Both the position numbers and the translations under genes were made by a program. This document shows, in pieces, positions 51,501 through 59,183 of a stretch of DNA of 64,000 nt (position 1 is the stretch's first letter; every line of letters begins with the position of its first letter). The notes under the pieces were generated by a model that saw only the letters and a list, made by a program, of their open reading frames with translations, was not told the origin of the DNA and made no database searches. Source of the stretch: Pirellulales bacterium (lineage in GTDB: Bacteria; Planctomycetota; Planctomycetia; Pirellulales; JAICIG01); the NCBI GenBank assembly GCA_035533075.1, contig DATLUO010000097.1, positions 1 through 64,000 of the forward strand. The letters are read 5' to 3'.

Positions 51501-53740
51501 CCCGCAAGCTCGGTGGGGCCGATCAGACGGGCGGCAACGACCTGCAAGCCCGCTGGTCGCCCTTGAAGGACCGAGCGCAGCAGCTTGTCGCGGCCGCCGA
51601 AGAATCGGGCCTCGCCAAAGACCGCAACGACGTCTCGCGGGCGCCGGGCACCACCTTCCAGCGCAAAGTGCCGATGATCTTCACGCCGCAGTTGCCTCCG
51701 GGAGAAGCCGCGCTGTTTGTCCTCGATGGCGACAAGCGTCCCGTGCAAGCCCGCCGGACCGCGTCAGACCAGAGAGACTTTCAGGCCCGGTTGCCGGTGT
51801 CGACTGCCGGACAGAAGCAGCCCCAGACGGAAACGACGATCGAAATTCGCCGGGGCAGCGTGAGCGGCAAGTCGACCGACGCCGAACAAGAAGGTTCTGG
51901 TCGGCCCTGGTCCGTCGTTTGGTTCTATCGCGGCCACCGCAAGGCACGTCCGTTCAACCTCGTGGTCGAGCGAGAGGGGATCGAGATCGTCTACCAGCGG
52001 CGCGCGCAGCCCGTCGATACGACCGTGACCGTGACCGGCGACGACCTCAAGGAAGCCTCGATTGTGTTCATCCTCGACTGTTCGGGCAGCATGGGCGAGC
52101 CCGACGCCGGCGGCGGCGCACGGCGGATCGACGTGGCCCGTAACACGCTCGATGGCATTATCGAAGACCTTTCTCGAACGCAGCGGCTGCGCGTCGGCCT
52201 GTGGCTCTATGGACACCGGTTGGGACGCCTTGTGGCCGGCGGCCCTGTGGCAATCAATCCCAACTGGCAGCCTCCGCCGGCGAACCTGCCGATCGGCAAC
52301 GACGTGGAGCAGGTGATTCCCTTGGTTCTGCTCGACAACGCCGCCAAACGCGAGTTTCAGAACAAGCTGCGTGGGGCAAAGCCGTGGGGCGAAACGCCGC
52401 TCTACATGGCGATCGTCGAAGCGATGAAGCCGTTTCATTGGCCGGCGGGCTCCGGCGCGCGGCACCTGGTGGTGATTACCGATGGCAAGAACGATGTGAC
52501 GCAGCAGCAACCGCGGATTCTGGACAGGCAACTCATCACAGCCATGCAGGCCGACAAGCAGAACAAGGGTCGCCAGCCGATCAAGCTACACGTGCTCGAT
52601 TGCACGCCTTTGCAGAATGCCGAGCTCCGCGGCCTGCTGGCAAATAACCGCCTGGGTCAATACATCGCGGTCGACAAGTGGCAGAAGCTGGAGCAAACCT
52701 TGAAAGACGCGCTCGGGCTGGCGGAATACGAGCTGCGGTCGCTCGATCCGCGCGAGGCCCGCACGCTGGGACCCGAGCCCCTGGGCAAACCGCTGGTGGT
52801 GCCGGGGCCGTTTCTGCCCGACCTGTCGCGCGAGTATGAGGTGCGAGTGCTCGACCGTCCGGCCTTGGCGCGCAAGGTGAAGCTGGAGGGCGAAGAGGCG
52901 TTGAGGCTGTCGGTCGAACGGCGGGGCAAGCAGGAACAGCTTGTGTTCGAGCGTTACGAGCCCGAGGGGCAATACGTGGCCGAGCAGTCGATCAGCCGCA
53001 AGACGCCGAACGTCGTGCCATTGGGAGCGGCCGACGACGAGTTTCGTCCGGTGATGTTCGACATCGCGGCCTACTCGCCGCAGTGGGAGGGCGGTGCGGC
53101 GAAGTCGAAGCGGCCCTTGCGATTTGCCATTTCGATTCAAGACGCGGGCGACCCGCCCGGCTTCAGCCCACGGCCGGCCGAAGCTTGGGTGGAAATCACG
53201 CCGCTGGCGGCCCAGGGCGCAGCCTCGGGCCCGTACCCGTTCTATGACTTGTTGTTCGAAGAAGAGCGGCCGGTGCCCGTGTTGCTGTGCCGAGTGCCGC
53301 AGTGGCCGGTGGCGGCGCGCGACGCCGAGATCCGTCTTTGGTTCAAGTTCGACCACATGAGGCCGTCGAAGGAAGTTGTGATCGGCAAAATGGAAACGCC
53401 GGTCGACGAGACGCAGGAACTGGTGATCCCCGGAGCGCCGGCGCTGCGATTGGGCGTGCAAACGGCCGACGAGGACGACGGCTGCCGGCTGGTGGTGACC
53501 GAGGAGCACCCGCCCGAGGACGCCGCCGCGGATTGGCTGCGCGTGCAGACGTTGGAGCCGCCGGACCGCGTGGTGCGCACCTTCAGCTACAGCGGGCGAT
53601 CGGCGACGCACGTTTTTTACTTCCACGGCCGTCCGCGTTCGTCGCTGGTGAACGACAGGCTGTTGCTGACCACCAAGAAAGATCTCGCTCGCGACGCGAT
53701 CGCCGTGGACAAAATCCCGTTGCGGGTGACGGTTGAATGA
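48587..53740 (+). CDS. Membrane-anchored caspase-like protease fused to a vWA domain
   Basis: The protein has 1717 residues. One membrane helix lies at about 58-78 (LALLTSSVLGLCGAFAWYWL). A C14 caspase-like domain follows: His186 in YITGHGAVDEKG and Cys244 in LLVLDCNRLD form the dyad. The later sequence GTPFGFYLSQALIGDPAADD with NGKISLQELARFV is typical of metacaspase domains. About 700 residues of helical, low-similarity linker lead to a vWA domain with a perfect MIDAS, FILDCSGSMGEP (Asp1164), and a beta-rich C-terminal region. A caspase joined to a metal-binding adhesion domain suggests a sensor-effector role. The substrate and trigger are unknown. Confidence 0.8.
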   Translation: MAANDAGPGKDDQARSPRRASWRGSATATASPSDYRWRDRGEKTNREVAQQNLRRRVKLALLTSSVLGLCGAFAWYWLMRPRATPLLAVSITQYVAPLPPNSFAAEDVTRLSEVAKAASRGSGMLTVKSSPTAADGSDDERAAWNSKSAESLLKQVGQWLEGATPGGPGRRMLGSGGTVVLYITGHGAVDEKGRACIIPADAAKSRAAAEPAYLKSDRWLAVADVVQRLDEIRPDVKKLLVLDCNRLDADWAIGLLYNGFAEALPAARGNAKSVAILSAAQAGQLAWPGVELQGTPFGFYLSQALIGDPAADDDRNGKISLQELARFVRTRVSNWVRANRYDDQLPLLVPEEADFDVAYNDLGAVDVVQPPDAAKIQSEFNELQPLWSQLDDLWREHERLQGPVVNESSPVWSEHCLDWHRFQQELVRCGSLLLAGREYRDECGACLSQLKGLAQKLSQRRQEALPVPSLPLARRWRKLPIDPSLREEVAGYLQGEKKSPSSEVKGDYFVRADGVWQWLATGRAPAGQDGRDAGRRAVDFVDAPAPPDKYDVVEIRLLKLLADHAPDSLWNQADKQLLPVLKLRESAEEAAAPRDVRAHYALRRRVERADADLRRLEDALFINDDVCKQAGPCLARKQDYESAQRDGERLAEILAKRDQAWAEFPYLAQWLLRRPDTLDGGDVEAIGKISETIASLRDLDVRLDAYLEGFLRNDVAAAGQEETLEELEFGADRVDGWRRGVGVKLQDAVDRAVVKARDEVTLRQLVSLLASPLVSGHKRIALRRQYSDALQKPLASAGTSAATSTTGTSTPPTESGDDNVYLRRLTAGDHPALALVGWEAITSKEPDSSGKQAAEASWLRLARQGGDVRQRLLELASVGVVGPQPVGDDAEPAPARSVYSFAERRLRPAAALCASAEFAANDPIDRLARFDLNEFLAWRAERTLDDFWGSGDEDRPAKPYFALVFDELRDAARKLGGADQTGGNDLQARWSPLKDRAQQLVAAAEESGLAKDRNDVSRAPGTTFQRKVPMIFTPQLPPGEAALFVLDGDKRPVQARRTASDQRDFQARLPVSTAGQKQPQTETTIEIRRGSVSGKSTDAEQEGSGRPWSVVWFYRGHRKARPFNLVVEREGIEIVYQRRAQPVDTTVTVTGDDLKEASIVFILDCSGSMGEPDAGGGARRIDVARNTLDGIIEDLSRTQRLRVGLWLYGHRLGRLVAGGPVAINPNWQPPPANLPIGNDVEQVIPLVLLDNAAKREFQNKLRGAKPWGETPLYMAIVEAMKPFHWPAGSGARHLVVITDGKNDVTQQQPRILDRQLITAMQADKQNKGRQPIKLHVLDCTPLQNAELRGLLANNRLGQYIAVDKWQKLEQTLKDALGLAEYELRSLDPREARTLGPEPLGKPLVVPGPFLPDLSREYEVRVLDRPALARKVKLEGEEALRLSVERRGKQEQLVFERYEPEGQYVAEQSISRKTPNVVPLGAADDEFRPVMFDIAAYSPQWEGGAAKSKRPLRFAISIQDAGDPPGFSPRPAEAWVEITPLAAQGAASGPYPFYDLLFEEERPVPVLLCRVPQWPVAARDAEIRLWFKFDHMRPSKEVVIGKMETPVDETQELVIPGAPALRLGVQTADEDDGCRLVVTEEHPPEDAAADWLRVQTLEPPDRVVRTFSYSGRSATHVFYFHGRPRSSLVNDRLLLTTKKDLARDAIAVDKIPLRVTVE

Positions 53741-53761
53741 GACTGTGCAGGCAAGGCTTGG

Positions 53762-55321
53762 CTACTTGACGCGCAAGCGAGCGGCCTTGGCCAGCCGCGG
53801 CTGGGGCGCGCCGGCCCGCCACTGGACCGCCATCCAGTCGCCTACGAGACCTACGGGAACGAGCGTGCCCCATTCGCCATCCCGCAATGTGACGCCGCCG
53901 GGCGTCAAGCGGGGCGACAGCGTCTTTTCGATCCAGTTCCAGGCCAGGGCTTCGCACTGCTGGACGCCAATCATAGAGCAGGGACTGGCCGCGACGCTGT
54001 TTTTCAGCCGGTCGACGAGGGCCGAATGCACTTGCAGCGTAAACGCGCGGTTCTGCTCGTGACGCGGACGGCCGGGGGGCGCGCCCAGCGGGCCGTAGAC
54101 CGCGCCGATTCGAAGCATCCGTGTTTCGGAGCAGAAGCGAATGCGGGTCCGCGCAGCGTGGCCGCCGACCATCGCCAATACAGGCGCCAAGGCGACTCGG
54201 TCGAGCCTCTTAATGAGAGCGTCGGACTCGCGATCCAGGGCCGCTTTGAGTTGCGTTTCAGCCTGCCGGGCCGAATCGCGTTCGGACGCCTCTCTTACGG
54301 CTTGCCAACGCCGCAGGGCAACCCGCCGCACGAGGCCGGCGGCGAGTCCGCGGCGGAACGCCGCGACGTTCGACGCCAGCGTTCGAGTCTCGGCGACACA
54401 GACCGCCGGCAGCACCTTCAAGCCGGCGCCGCTGAGCAGCAGCGGCTTTTCGGCACGAAAGCTCGTCAGCGCGCGCGCGGAGATTCGCGCCGGTCCTGCC
54501 CGGCCGATGGTCTCGGTGTCGAGGGTTCCGCGGACCACGATCCGCAACCGGGCCTGGTCGGCATACGGTTCGATCACCAGGTCGCTCGCCGCCCTGAGCC
54601 GTCCGCGGCCCGAGACCGGCGTGCCGAGGATCACGCTTTGCACGTGTTCCCAGCGGTCAATGCTTTGGATCACCGACTGCTCGAGATATTCCTCCGAAAT
54701 ATCGATCCAAACGTTCGGGTGGCTGTAATACTGCCGAATGGCCGCGACGAGCGGCCGGGCGTCGCTCGCATCGTCAAGCCAGCGGAGGTGCATGTCGATC
54801 GCTTCCGCCAGTTCCTCCGTCGGTCGATCGGCGTACCGCGGCAGCAAGGCCAGCAACGCGGTCAGTCGCGCCCGCAACTCGTGCTTGTGCGCCGCATCGG
54901 TCTTATGGGAGACCAACCGCGCCGCTGGGCGAGCGCGCGCGTGGGGCCGCCGCAAGATCGAATCGGCGACGGACACAAGTTGCCGGTCGGCGGGAAGACA
55001 CTCCCAGGCCAACCACCCCTGCAAGCCGCTCCGCAGTTCTAAAAGCGGCTGGGCCGACAGAGCCGATGCATCGCTCGATAGCCGGCGAAGTGATCGTCGG
55101 ATGACCGAAAGGTCGGGACGCTCTTCGTCCAGCTCGCGCCGCAACGCGTCGGTGCCGAGATAGTTGCGCCAGGCGCGACCATGTTCGCTCGTCGACAGCC
55201 ACCGTTGCGTGCCGTCCAAAGCGGCCCGCACCACCTCAGGGCCAACTTGCTCTGCGCCCGGAGCCCATGCGGGCGTCAACCCTGCCCAGACAACGATGGC
55301 AGAAAGGCAAACATTCCTCAT
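53762..55321 (-). CDS. Exported protein of unknown function
   Basis: The protein has 519 residues with a short signal peptide (LSAIVVWAGLTPAWAPGAEQ). The first ~230 residues are helical and Arg-rich. The later part has beta segments (LVIEPYADQARLRIVVRGTL) and a C-terminal region with TLVPVGLVGDWMAVQWRAG. I recognise no domain. It is convergent with the caspase/vWA gene (21-bp gap) and is separated from the sigma factor gene by a repeat-containing spacer. Similar proteins exist in planctomycetes as far as I recall, without function. Confidence 0.65.
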   Translation of the reverse strand: MRNVCLSAIVVWAGLTPAWAPGAEQVGPEVVRAALDGTQRWLSTSEHGRAWRNYLGTDALRRELDEERPDLSVIRRSLRRLSSDASALSAQPLLELRSGLQGWLAWECLPADRQLVSVADSILRRPHARARPAARLVSHKTDAAHKHELRARLTALLALLPRYADRPTEELAEAIDMHLRWLDDASDARPLVAAIRQYYSHPNVWIDISEEYLEQSVIQSIDRWEHVQSVILGTPVSGRGRLRAASDLVIEPYADQARLRIVVRGTLDTETIGRAGPARISARALTSFRAEKPLLLSGAGLKVLPAVCVAETRTLASNVAAFRRGLAAGLVRRVALRRWQAVREASERDSARQAETQLKAALDRESDALIKRLDRVALAPVLAMVGGHAARTRIRFCSETRMLRIGAVYGPLGAPPGRPRHEQNRAFTLQVHSALVDRLKNSVAASPCSMIGVQQCEALAWNWIEKTLSPRLTPGGVTLRDGEWGTLVPVGLVGDWMAVQWRAGAPQPRLAKAARLRVK

Positions 55322-55373
55322 AGCGCGAAAGCTGACGCATTCTTAATGCCAAACGAATGTTCTGTCACTCGTA

Positions 55374-55459
55374 GCCCGCTTGCTCCGCAAGCGGGAGGGC
55401 CTTCCAGTTGGGGGGATGCGGCCCGAAGCAATGCCGTTCCGCTTGCGGAGCAAGCGGGC
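55374..55459. repeat. 23-nt inverted repeat pair with self-palindromic arms
   Basis: Arms at 55374-55396 and 55437-55459 are reverse complements with one mismatch. Each contains CCCGCTTG-5 nt-CAAGCGGG, a perfect 8-bp hairpin (one end changed in the second arm). The loop is 40 bp. It lies in the divergent spacer between the unknown exported gene and the sigma factor gene. The design is the same as at 37788-37877. Confidence 0.85.
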
Positions 55460-55542
55460 CCACGTGCGTCTCAATTTTGGAATTCCCTGTCGTTTCCCCG
55501 GCCCGGCCGGTGTGGCGCGCCACGTGCTTATATGCTTGCTCC

Positions 55543-56964
55543 ATGAGATCGACGTACGAGAACAACGACTCGCTTCAGGCCTATCTTGACCAGATGGGGA
55601 GGTTCCCGCGGCTGACGGCGGCTGAAGAGTCGGCCGCGGCAGACCGGCTGGTGGACGCGCGCCGGCGGCTGCGGACCTGCCTTTTATCGAGCGATTTCGT
55701 TCTTGAAAAGGCGGCCCGCTTGCTTGAGCGCTTGCAACAGCGCGAGTTGCGGCTCGACCACACGATCGGATTTTCGACCAACGACGCCGCCGAGCGGCAA
55801 AGGGTGACGGCGCTGTTGCCGACGGTCGTCGAGCGGCTTCGTACCGTTTTGCGCGACAACCGCCGCGATTTTGCACAGTTGATGCGCCGCGGTTTGCCCG
55901 TCGAAGAGCGGCGGGCCGCTTGGCGGAGGATGGCGGCGCGGCGCCGCACGGTCGGGTCTGCGGTCGATCAGATTGGCATCCGCACGCGGCATTTGCAGCG
56001 GTGGGAACAGCAGTTGGAGTCGCTGGCAATGGAAGTCGAGTCGCTCCGCCGTCGCGTTACACCCGTTCAGACGTCGGGCCCCGATGCCGTGACACCCGAT
56101 GCCCGGACAAAAGAGGAGCGGCGACGGTTGCATGCCCTGCTGCGAGAGACCGGGCAGCTTCCTGCGACGCTTGGCCGGCAAATCGAGTCTTGCCGGCGGC
56201 ACGAGCGCGAGTATGAGGAGATCAAACAACACATCGTTTCCAGCAACCTGCGGCTGGTGGTGGCGCTGGCCAAGCGCTATCGCCGCCGCGGCGTCGGCTT
56301 TCTCGACCTGATCCAGGAGGGAAACGCCAGCCTGCTGCAGGCGGTCGACCGCTGGGACCCGAAGAGGGGCAAGTTCGCCACCTATGCCACCTGGTGGGCG
56401 CGCCAGGCGATGAAGCAAGCGGTCCGTTTGCAGCCGCGGACGATTCGCCTGCCCGAACAGGTCGTCGAGCGCTTGCGCCGCATTCAAGGCGCCGCTCGCT
56501 CGCTGGTGCAGCAGCACGGTTTCCATCCCGACGTGGAGACGCTCGCCAGCAAGGCCGGCATGTCGACCGAGCAGGCGGAGCGGATGCTGCGGGTCCATCG
56601 TGAGCCGTTTTCACTCGATCAGCCCTTCGATGAAAACAGCGAGGCGGCCATGGGAGAACTGATCGTCGACCCCCGCGCGAGCGCCTTTGCCGAAGATTTT
56701 AGCCGCGAACAGCTCAAGTCGCGTTTGGCCGACGTGCTCACCGAACTCAATGAGCGGCAGCGGACCGTGATCAGCCTGCGATTTGGCCTGCTCGACGGGT
56801 CGCAGCGGACCCTGGACGAGGTGGGCAAGCTCATGAGTCTGACTCGCGAAGGGGTGCGGCAAATCGAGCTCCGCGCCGTCGAGCGCTTGCGCCATCCCAC
56901 CCGCAGCCGTCTGTTGCGGGGGTTTCTCGACACCGACGAAATACATACAATGAACCGTGGATAA
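55543..56964 (+). CDS. RNA polymerase sigma-70 family factor
   Basis: The protein has 473 residues from ATG 55543; upstream in-frame codons run through the repeat and are excluded. Region 1.2 is DSLQAYLDQMGRFPRLTAAE. A ~190-residue Arg/Glu-rich helical insert follows. Region 2 is SSNLRLVVALAKRYRRRGVG, LDLIQEGNASLLQAVDRWD and KFATYATWWARQAMKQAV. Region 3 and region 4 follow (TVISLRFGLLDGSQRTLDEV, SLTREGVRQIELRAVERLR). It directs core polymerase to a promoter set. The insert suggests a group 2-type factor distinct from the housekeeping one. It is followed by a receiver protein and a PP2C phosphatase gene. Confidence 0.92.
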   Translation: MRSTYENNDSLQAYLDQMGRFPRLTAAEESAAADRLVDARRRLRTCLLSSDFVLEKAARLLERLQQRELRLDHTIGFSTNDAAERQRVTALLPTVVERLRTVLRDNRRDFAQLMRRGLPVEERRAAWRRMAARRRTVGSAVDQIGIRTRHLQRWEQQLESLAMEVESLRRRVTPVQTSGPDAVTPDARTKEERRRLHALLRETGQLPATLGRQIESCRRHEREYEEIKQHIVSSNLRLVVALAKRYRRRGVGFLDLIQEGNASLLQAVDRWDPKRGKFATYATWWARQAMKQAVRLQPRTIRLPEQVVERLRRIQGAARSLVQQHGFHPDVETLASKAGMSTEQAERMLRVHREPFSLDQPFDENSEAAMGELIVDPRASAFAEDFSREQLKSRLADVLTELNERQRTVISLRFGLLDGSQRTLDEVGKLMSLTREGVRQIELRAVERLRHPTRSRLLRGFLDTDEIHTMNRG

Positions 56965-57116
56965 GCCGGGCGCGGTCAGCCGTCGCCGGCAACGACGTTG
57001 TGAGAGCTCCTCGCGTCTGGGCGGCGCCGGGAGCATTTTTTTGCGCAAGCGCATCGAAGTTCCGGCGGATCCGCCGCAGGCCCGTTGCCTCCGTTGGAAA
57101 GGGGCGTGAAGGTCGC

Positions 57117-57503
57117 ATGCCACATTCACTGACTGTCAGCATCGCCGACGACGAGCCCGCCGTGCGCCATACGCTCGAGCGGATGCTCGTTGCGTTGGGC
57201 CATACCGTGCTTTCGCTGGCCGAGAACGGCCAACAGTTGCTGGACCAGTGCGGGCAGGCGCGGCCGGAGTTGGCCATCATCGATTTGGAGATGCCCGTGC
57301 TCGATGGACTGGCCACGGCCGAGGAGTTGCGATCGCTGGCCCCGGTGCCGATCATCTTATTATCGGGTCATCCCGACTTCCAGCAGGTCGTTCGCAGCCA
57401 GGAGCCGATCGAGGTCTATCTGGCGAAGCCGATTACGTTGCGCGATCTCGACCGCGCGATCCAAGAGGCGTTGGCGCGGATTAACGGCGGCCAGCCCGTG
57501 TGA
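57117..57503 (+). CDS. Single-domain response regulator (CheY-like)
   Basis: The protein has 128 residues from ATG 57117; the open frame starts earlier, but the receiver fold begins at MPHSLTVSIADDEPAVRHTL. The acidic pair is in IADDEP, the phosphoacceptor Asp in LAIIDLEMPVLDG, and the switch Lys in VYLAKPITLRDL. There is no output domain. It would act by protein contact after phosphorylation. It stands between the sigma factor and the PP2C phosphatase. The partner kinase is not in the window. Confidence 0.88.
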   Translation: MPHSLTVSIADDEPAVRHTLERMLVALGHTVLSLAENGQQLLDQCGQARPELAIIDLEMPVLDGLATAEELRSLAPVPIILLSGHPDFQQVVRSQEPIEVYLAKPITLRDLDRAIQEALARINGGQPV

Positions 57504-57820
57504 CGGGAGGGGGGAAGGAGAGACGGAGCGAGGGAGAGACGGAGCGAAGGAGCAGTTCCTCATCACCGACGTTCCAGGCGATGCCCGCCTGCGAGCCGTT
57601 GCGGACCGCGACCACGACCGCTCGCCGCCGAGCTTTTCCGCCACATGGACATCCTCGATATTGTCCCTCCGCCGCACCGGATGTTCGTCAGCCCGCGCCC
57701 CCGAACTACGTCCCTCAGTCTCTCCATCCCTCCGTCTCTCCGTCTCTCCCTCTTTTTCCAGAGGGAGCTATAATACGCGCTACCCGTTCCAGCCCCACAG
57801 AACTCGCACAGGAGGCCCCC
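57504..57820. repeat. Polypurine/polypyrimidine inverted tracts in a 317-bp spacer
   Basis: A purine tract (57504-57550) contains GAGAGACGGAGCGA(A)GG twice in tandem (57518-57533 and 57534-57550). A pyrimidine tract (57711-57757) contains CTCCGTCTCTC, the reverse complement of the core word. A TATAAT at 57769-57774 could be a -10 box, but the -35 region is poor. No gene was recognised between response regulator and phosphatase. Confidence 0.75.
57811..57815 (+). promoter_or_regulatory. Ribosome-binding site deciding a GTG start
   Basis: GGAGG with a 5-nt spacer before GTG 57821. The open frame extends 320 bp further upstream into repeats, so this site marks the true start of the receiver/PP2C gene. 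Confidence 0.7.
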
Positions 57821-58978
57821 GTGGTCCCGCCAGTGCTGCACGTTTTGCTGGTTGAGGATAACCGGCTCGACGCCGTGGTCGTCATGCGCTGCTTGGAAGA
57901 AAGCGCACACGAGTCGTTCGCCACCGAACACGCCGATTGCCTGGCGGCGGGGCGCAACCGTCTCGCGCAGGGTGGCATCGATGTGGTGTTGCTCGATCTG
58001 AACCTTCCCGACAGCATGGGCATCGCGACGCTCTCCAGCTTGCTGAACGACCGCGCCACCGTGCCCGTCGTCGTGATGACGCGCCTCTCCGACGCCGAGC
58101 TCAGCTTGGAAGCGATCCGCAAAGGCGCGGAAGACTATCTGTTCAAGGACGAACTGACCGGCCCGCTCGTGCGTCGCACGCTGCGGCACAGCGTCGAGCG
58201 GTTTCGCACCCGGCAAAGCCTGCGGGAGAAAGAATCTCAGTTGCAACTGATGGCCGACGAATTGCAGTTGGCGCGCAAGATCCAAGAAGGGATGTTGCCG
58301 CGTCCGGTCCCGGCGCAGTTCGGGTTCGACGTCGGCGGCTGCTGCTCTTCGGCCGACGCGACGGGCGGCGATTTCTTCGACTATCTTTCGCTTTCCGACG
58401 GCACGCTGGGGCTGATCGTCGGCGATTCGAGCGGTCACGGACTCGGCTCGGCACTGGTGGCCGCCATGACGCAGGCCTCGCTGCGGACCATGGTGAGATT
58501 GGAACAGCCGGTCGATCTGGGGGCCATGTTGGCCGCCTGCAACGAGCTACTGTGCGATGAGACGGGCGACGAACGGTTTGTGACCGTCCTGTTGGCCAGC
58601 ATCGCGCCGCGCTCGCGGTTGCTGCTTTATACCAGTGCCGGGCACCCGCCGGGCCTGGTCGTATCGAACACGGAACGCCTCAAGGCGATTCTGCCCAGCA
58701 CCGACGTTCCCTTGGGGATTCTGCAACACGCCTCGTTCCCGCTGGGCGAGGCCGTGATGCTCGAACCCGGCGATGTTGTGATCTTCGCCACCGACGGTCT
58801 CCTGGAAGCCATGTCGGACGACCGGGAGCTGTTTGGAACCAGGCGGGTTTTGGAGGTGGTCTTTGCCCACTGGGCGCTGGACGCCCAACGAATTGCCGTC
58901 GCGCTGTGCAAGGCGGCCCGCGAGTTCGGCGGCGCGCCGCAGCAAGACGACATTACTGCACTGGTCATCAAAGTATAG
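57821..58978 (+). CDS. Receiver domain fused to PP2C (SpoIIE/RsbU-type) phosphatase
   Basis: The protein has 385 residues. The receiver domain has LLVEDNRLD, the phosphoacceptor Asp in VVLLDLNLPDS and Lys in LFKDEL. A helical linker (RQSLREKESQLQLMADELQL) follows. The SpoIIE/RsbU PP2C-type domain has metal-binding Asp residues in DATGGDFFDYL, VGDSSGHGLGSA, FATDGLLEAM and QQDDITALVIKV. Such fused proteins switch anti-sigma or anti-anti-sigma partners by dephosphorylation. With the sigma factor and CheY-like protein beside it, it probably belongs to a stress or signal pathway. No anti-sigma gene is visible nearby. Confidence 0.9.
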   Translation: MVPPVLHVLLVEDNRLDAVVVMRCLEESAHESFATEHADCLAAGRNRLAQGGIDVVLLDLNLPDSMGIATLSSLLNDRATVPVVVMTRLSDAELSLEAIRKGAEDYLFKDELTGPLVRRTLRHSVERFRTRQSLREKESQLQLMADELQLARKIQEGMLPRPVPAQFGFDVGGCCSSADATGGDFFDYLSLSDGTLGLIVGDSSGHGLGSALVAAMTQASLRTMVRLEQPVDLGAMLAACNELLCDETGDERFVTVLLASIAPRSRLLLYTSAGHPPGLVVSNTERLKAILPSTDVPLGILQHASFPLGEAVMLEPGDVVIFATDGLLEAMSDDRELFGTRRVLEVVFAHWALDAQRIAVALCKAAREFGGAPQQDDITALVIKV

Positions 58979-58992
58979 CGCGCTAGTGCATC

Positions 58993-59091
58993 GTAGGGTG
59001 GGACCAGTGAGCTTGCGAGCGCCGGCCCACCAGAATCGGCAAGGTCACTCTCGGTGGGCCGGCGCTCGCAAGCTCGCTGGTCCCACCCTAC
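58993..59091. repeat. Second copy of the 39-nt inverted repeat pair
   Basis: Arms at 58993-59031 and 59053-59091 are reverse complements with one mismatch, separated by 21 bp. The arm sequence equals that at 32737-32775, apart from one base in the left arm. The element sits 3' of the phosphatase gene and upstream of the POT transporter. Confidence 0.9.
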
Positions 59092-59183
59092 GTGACTACC
59101 GCGTTTCGACCGCGGCCTGGCCAACCTCTGCCCTAGCCACCGCGTGTCGGTTACATTAGGCGTTTTCCTACGGAGAACGCTGC

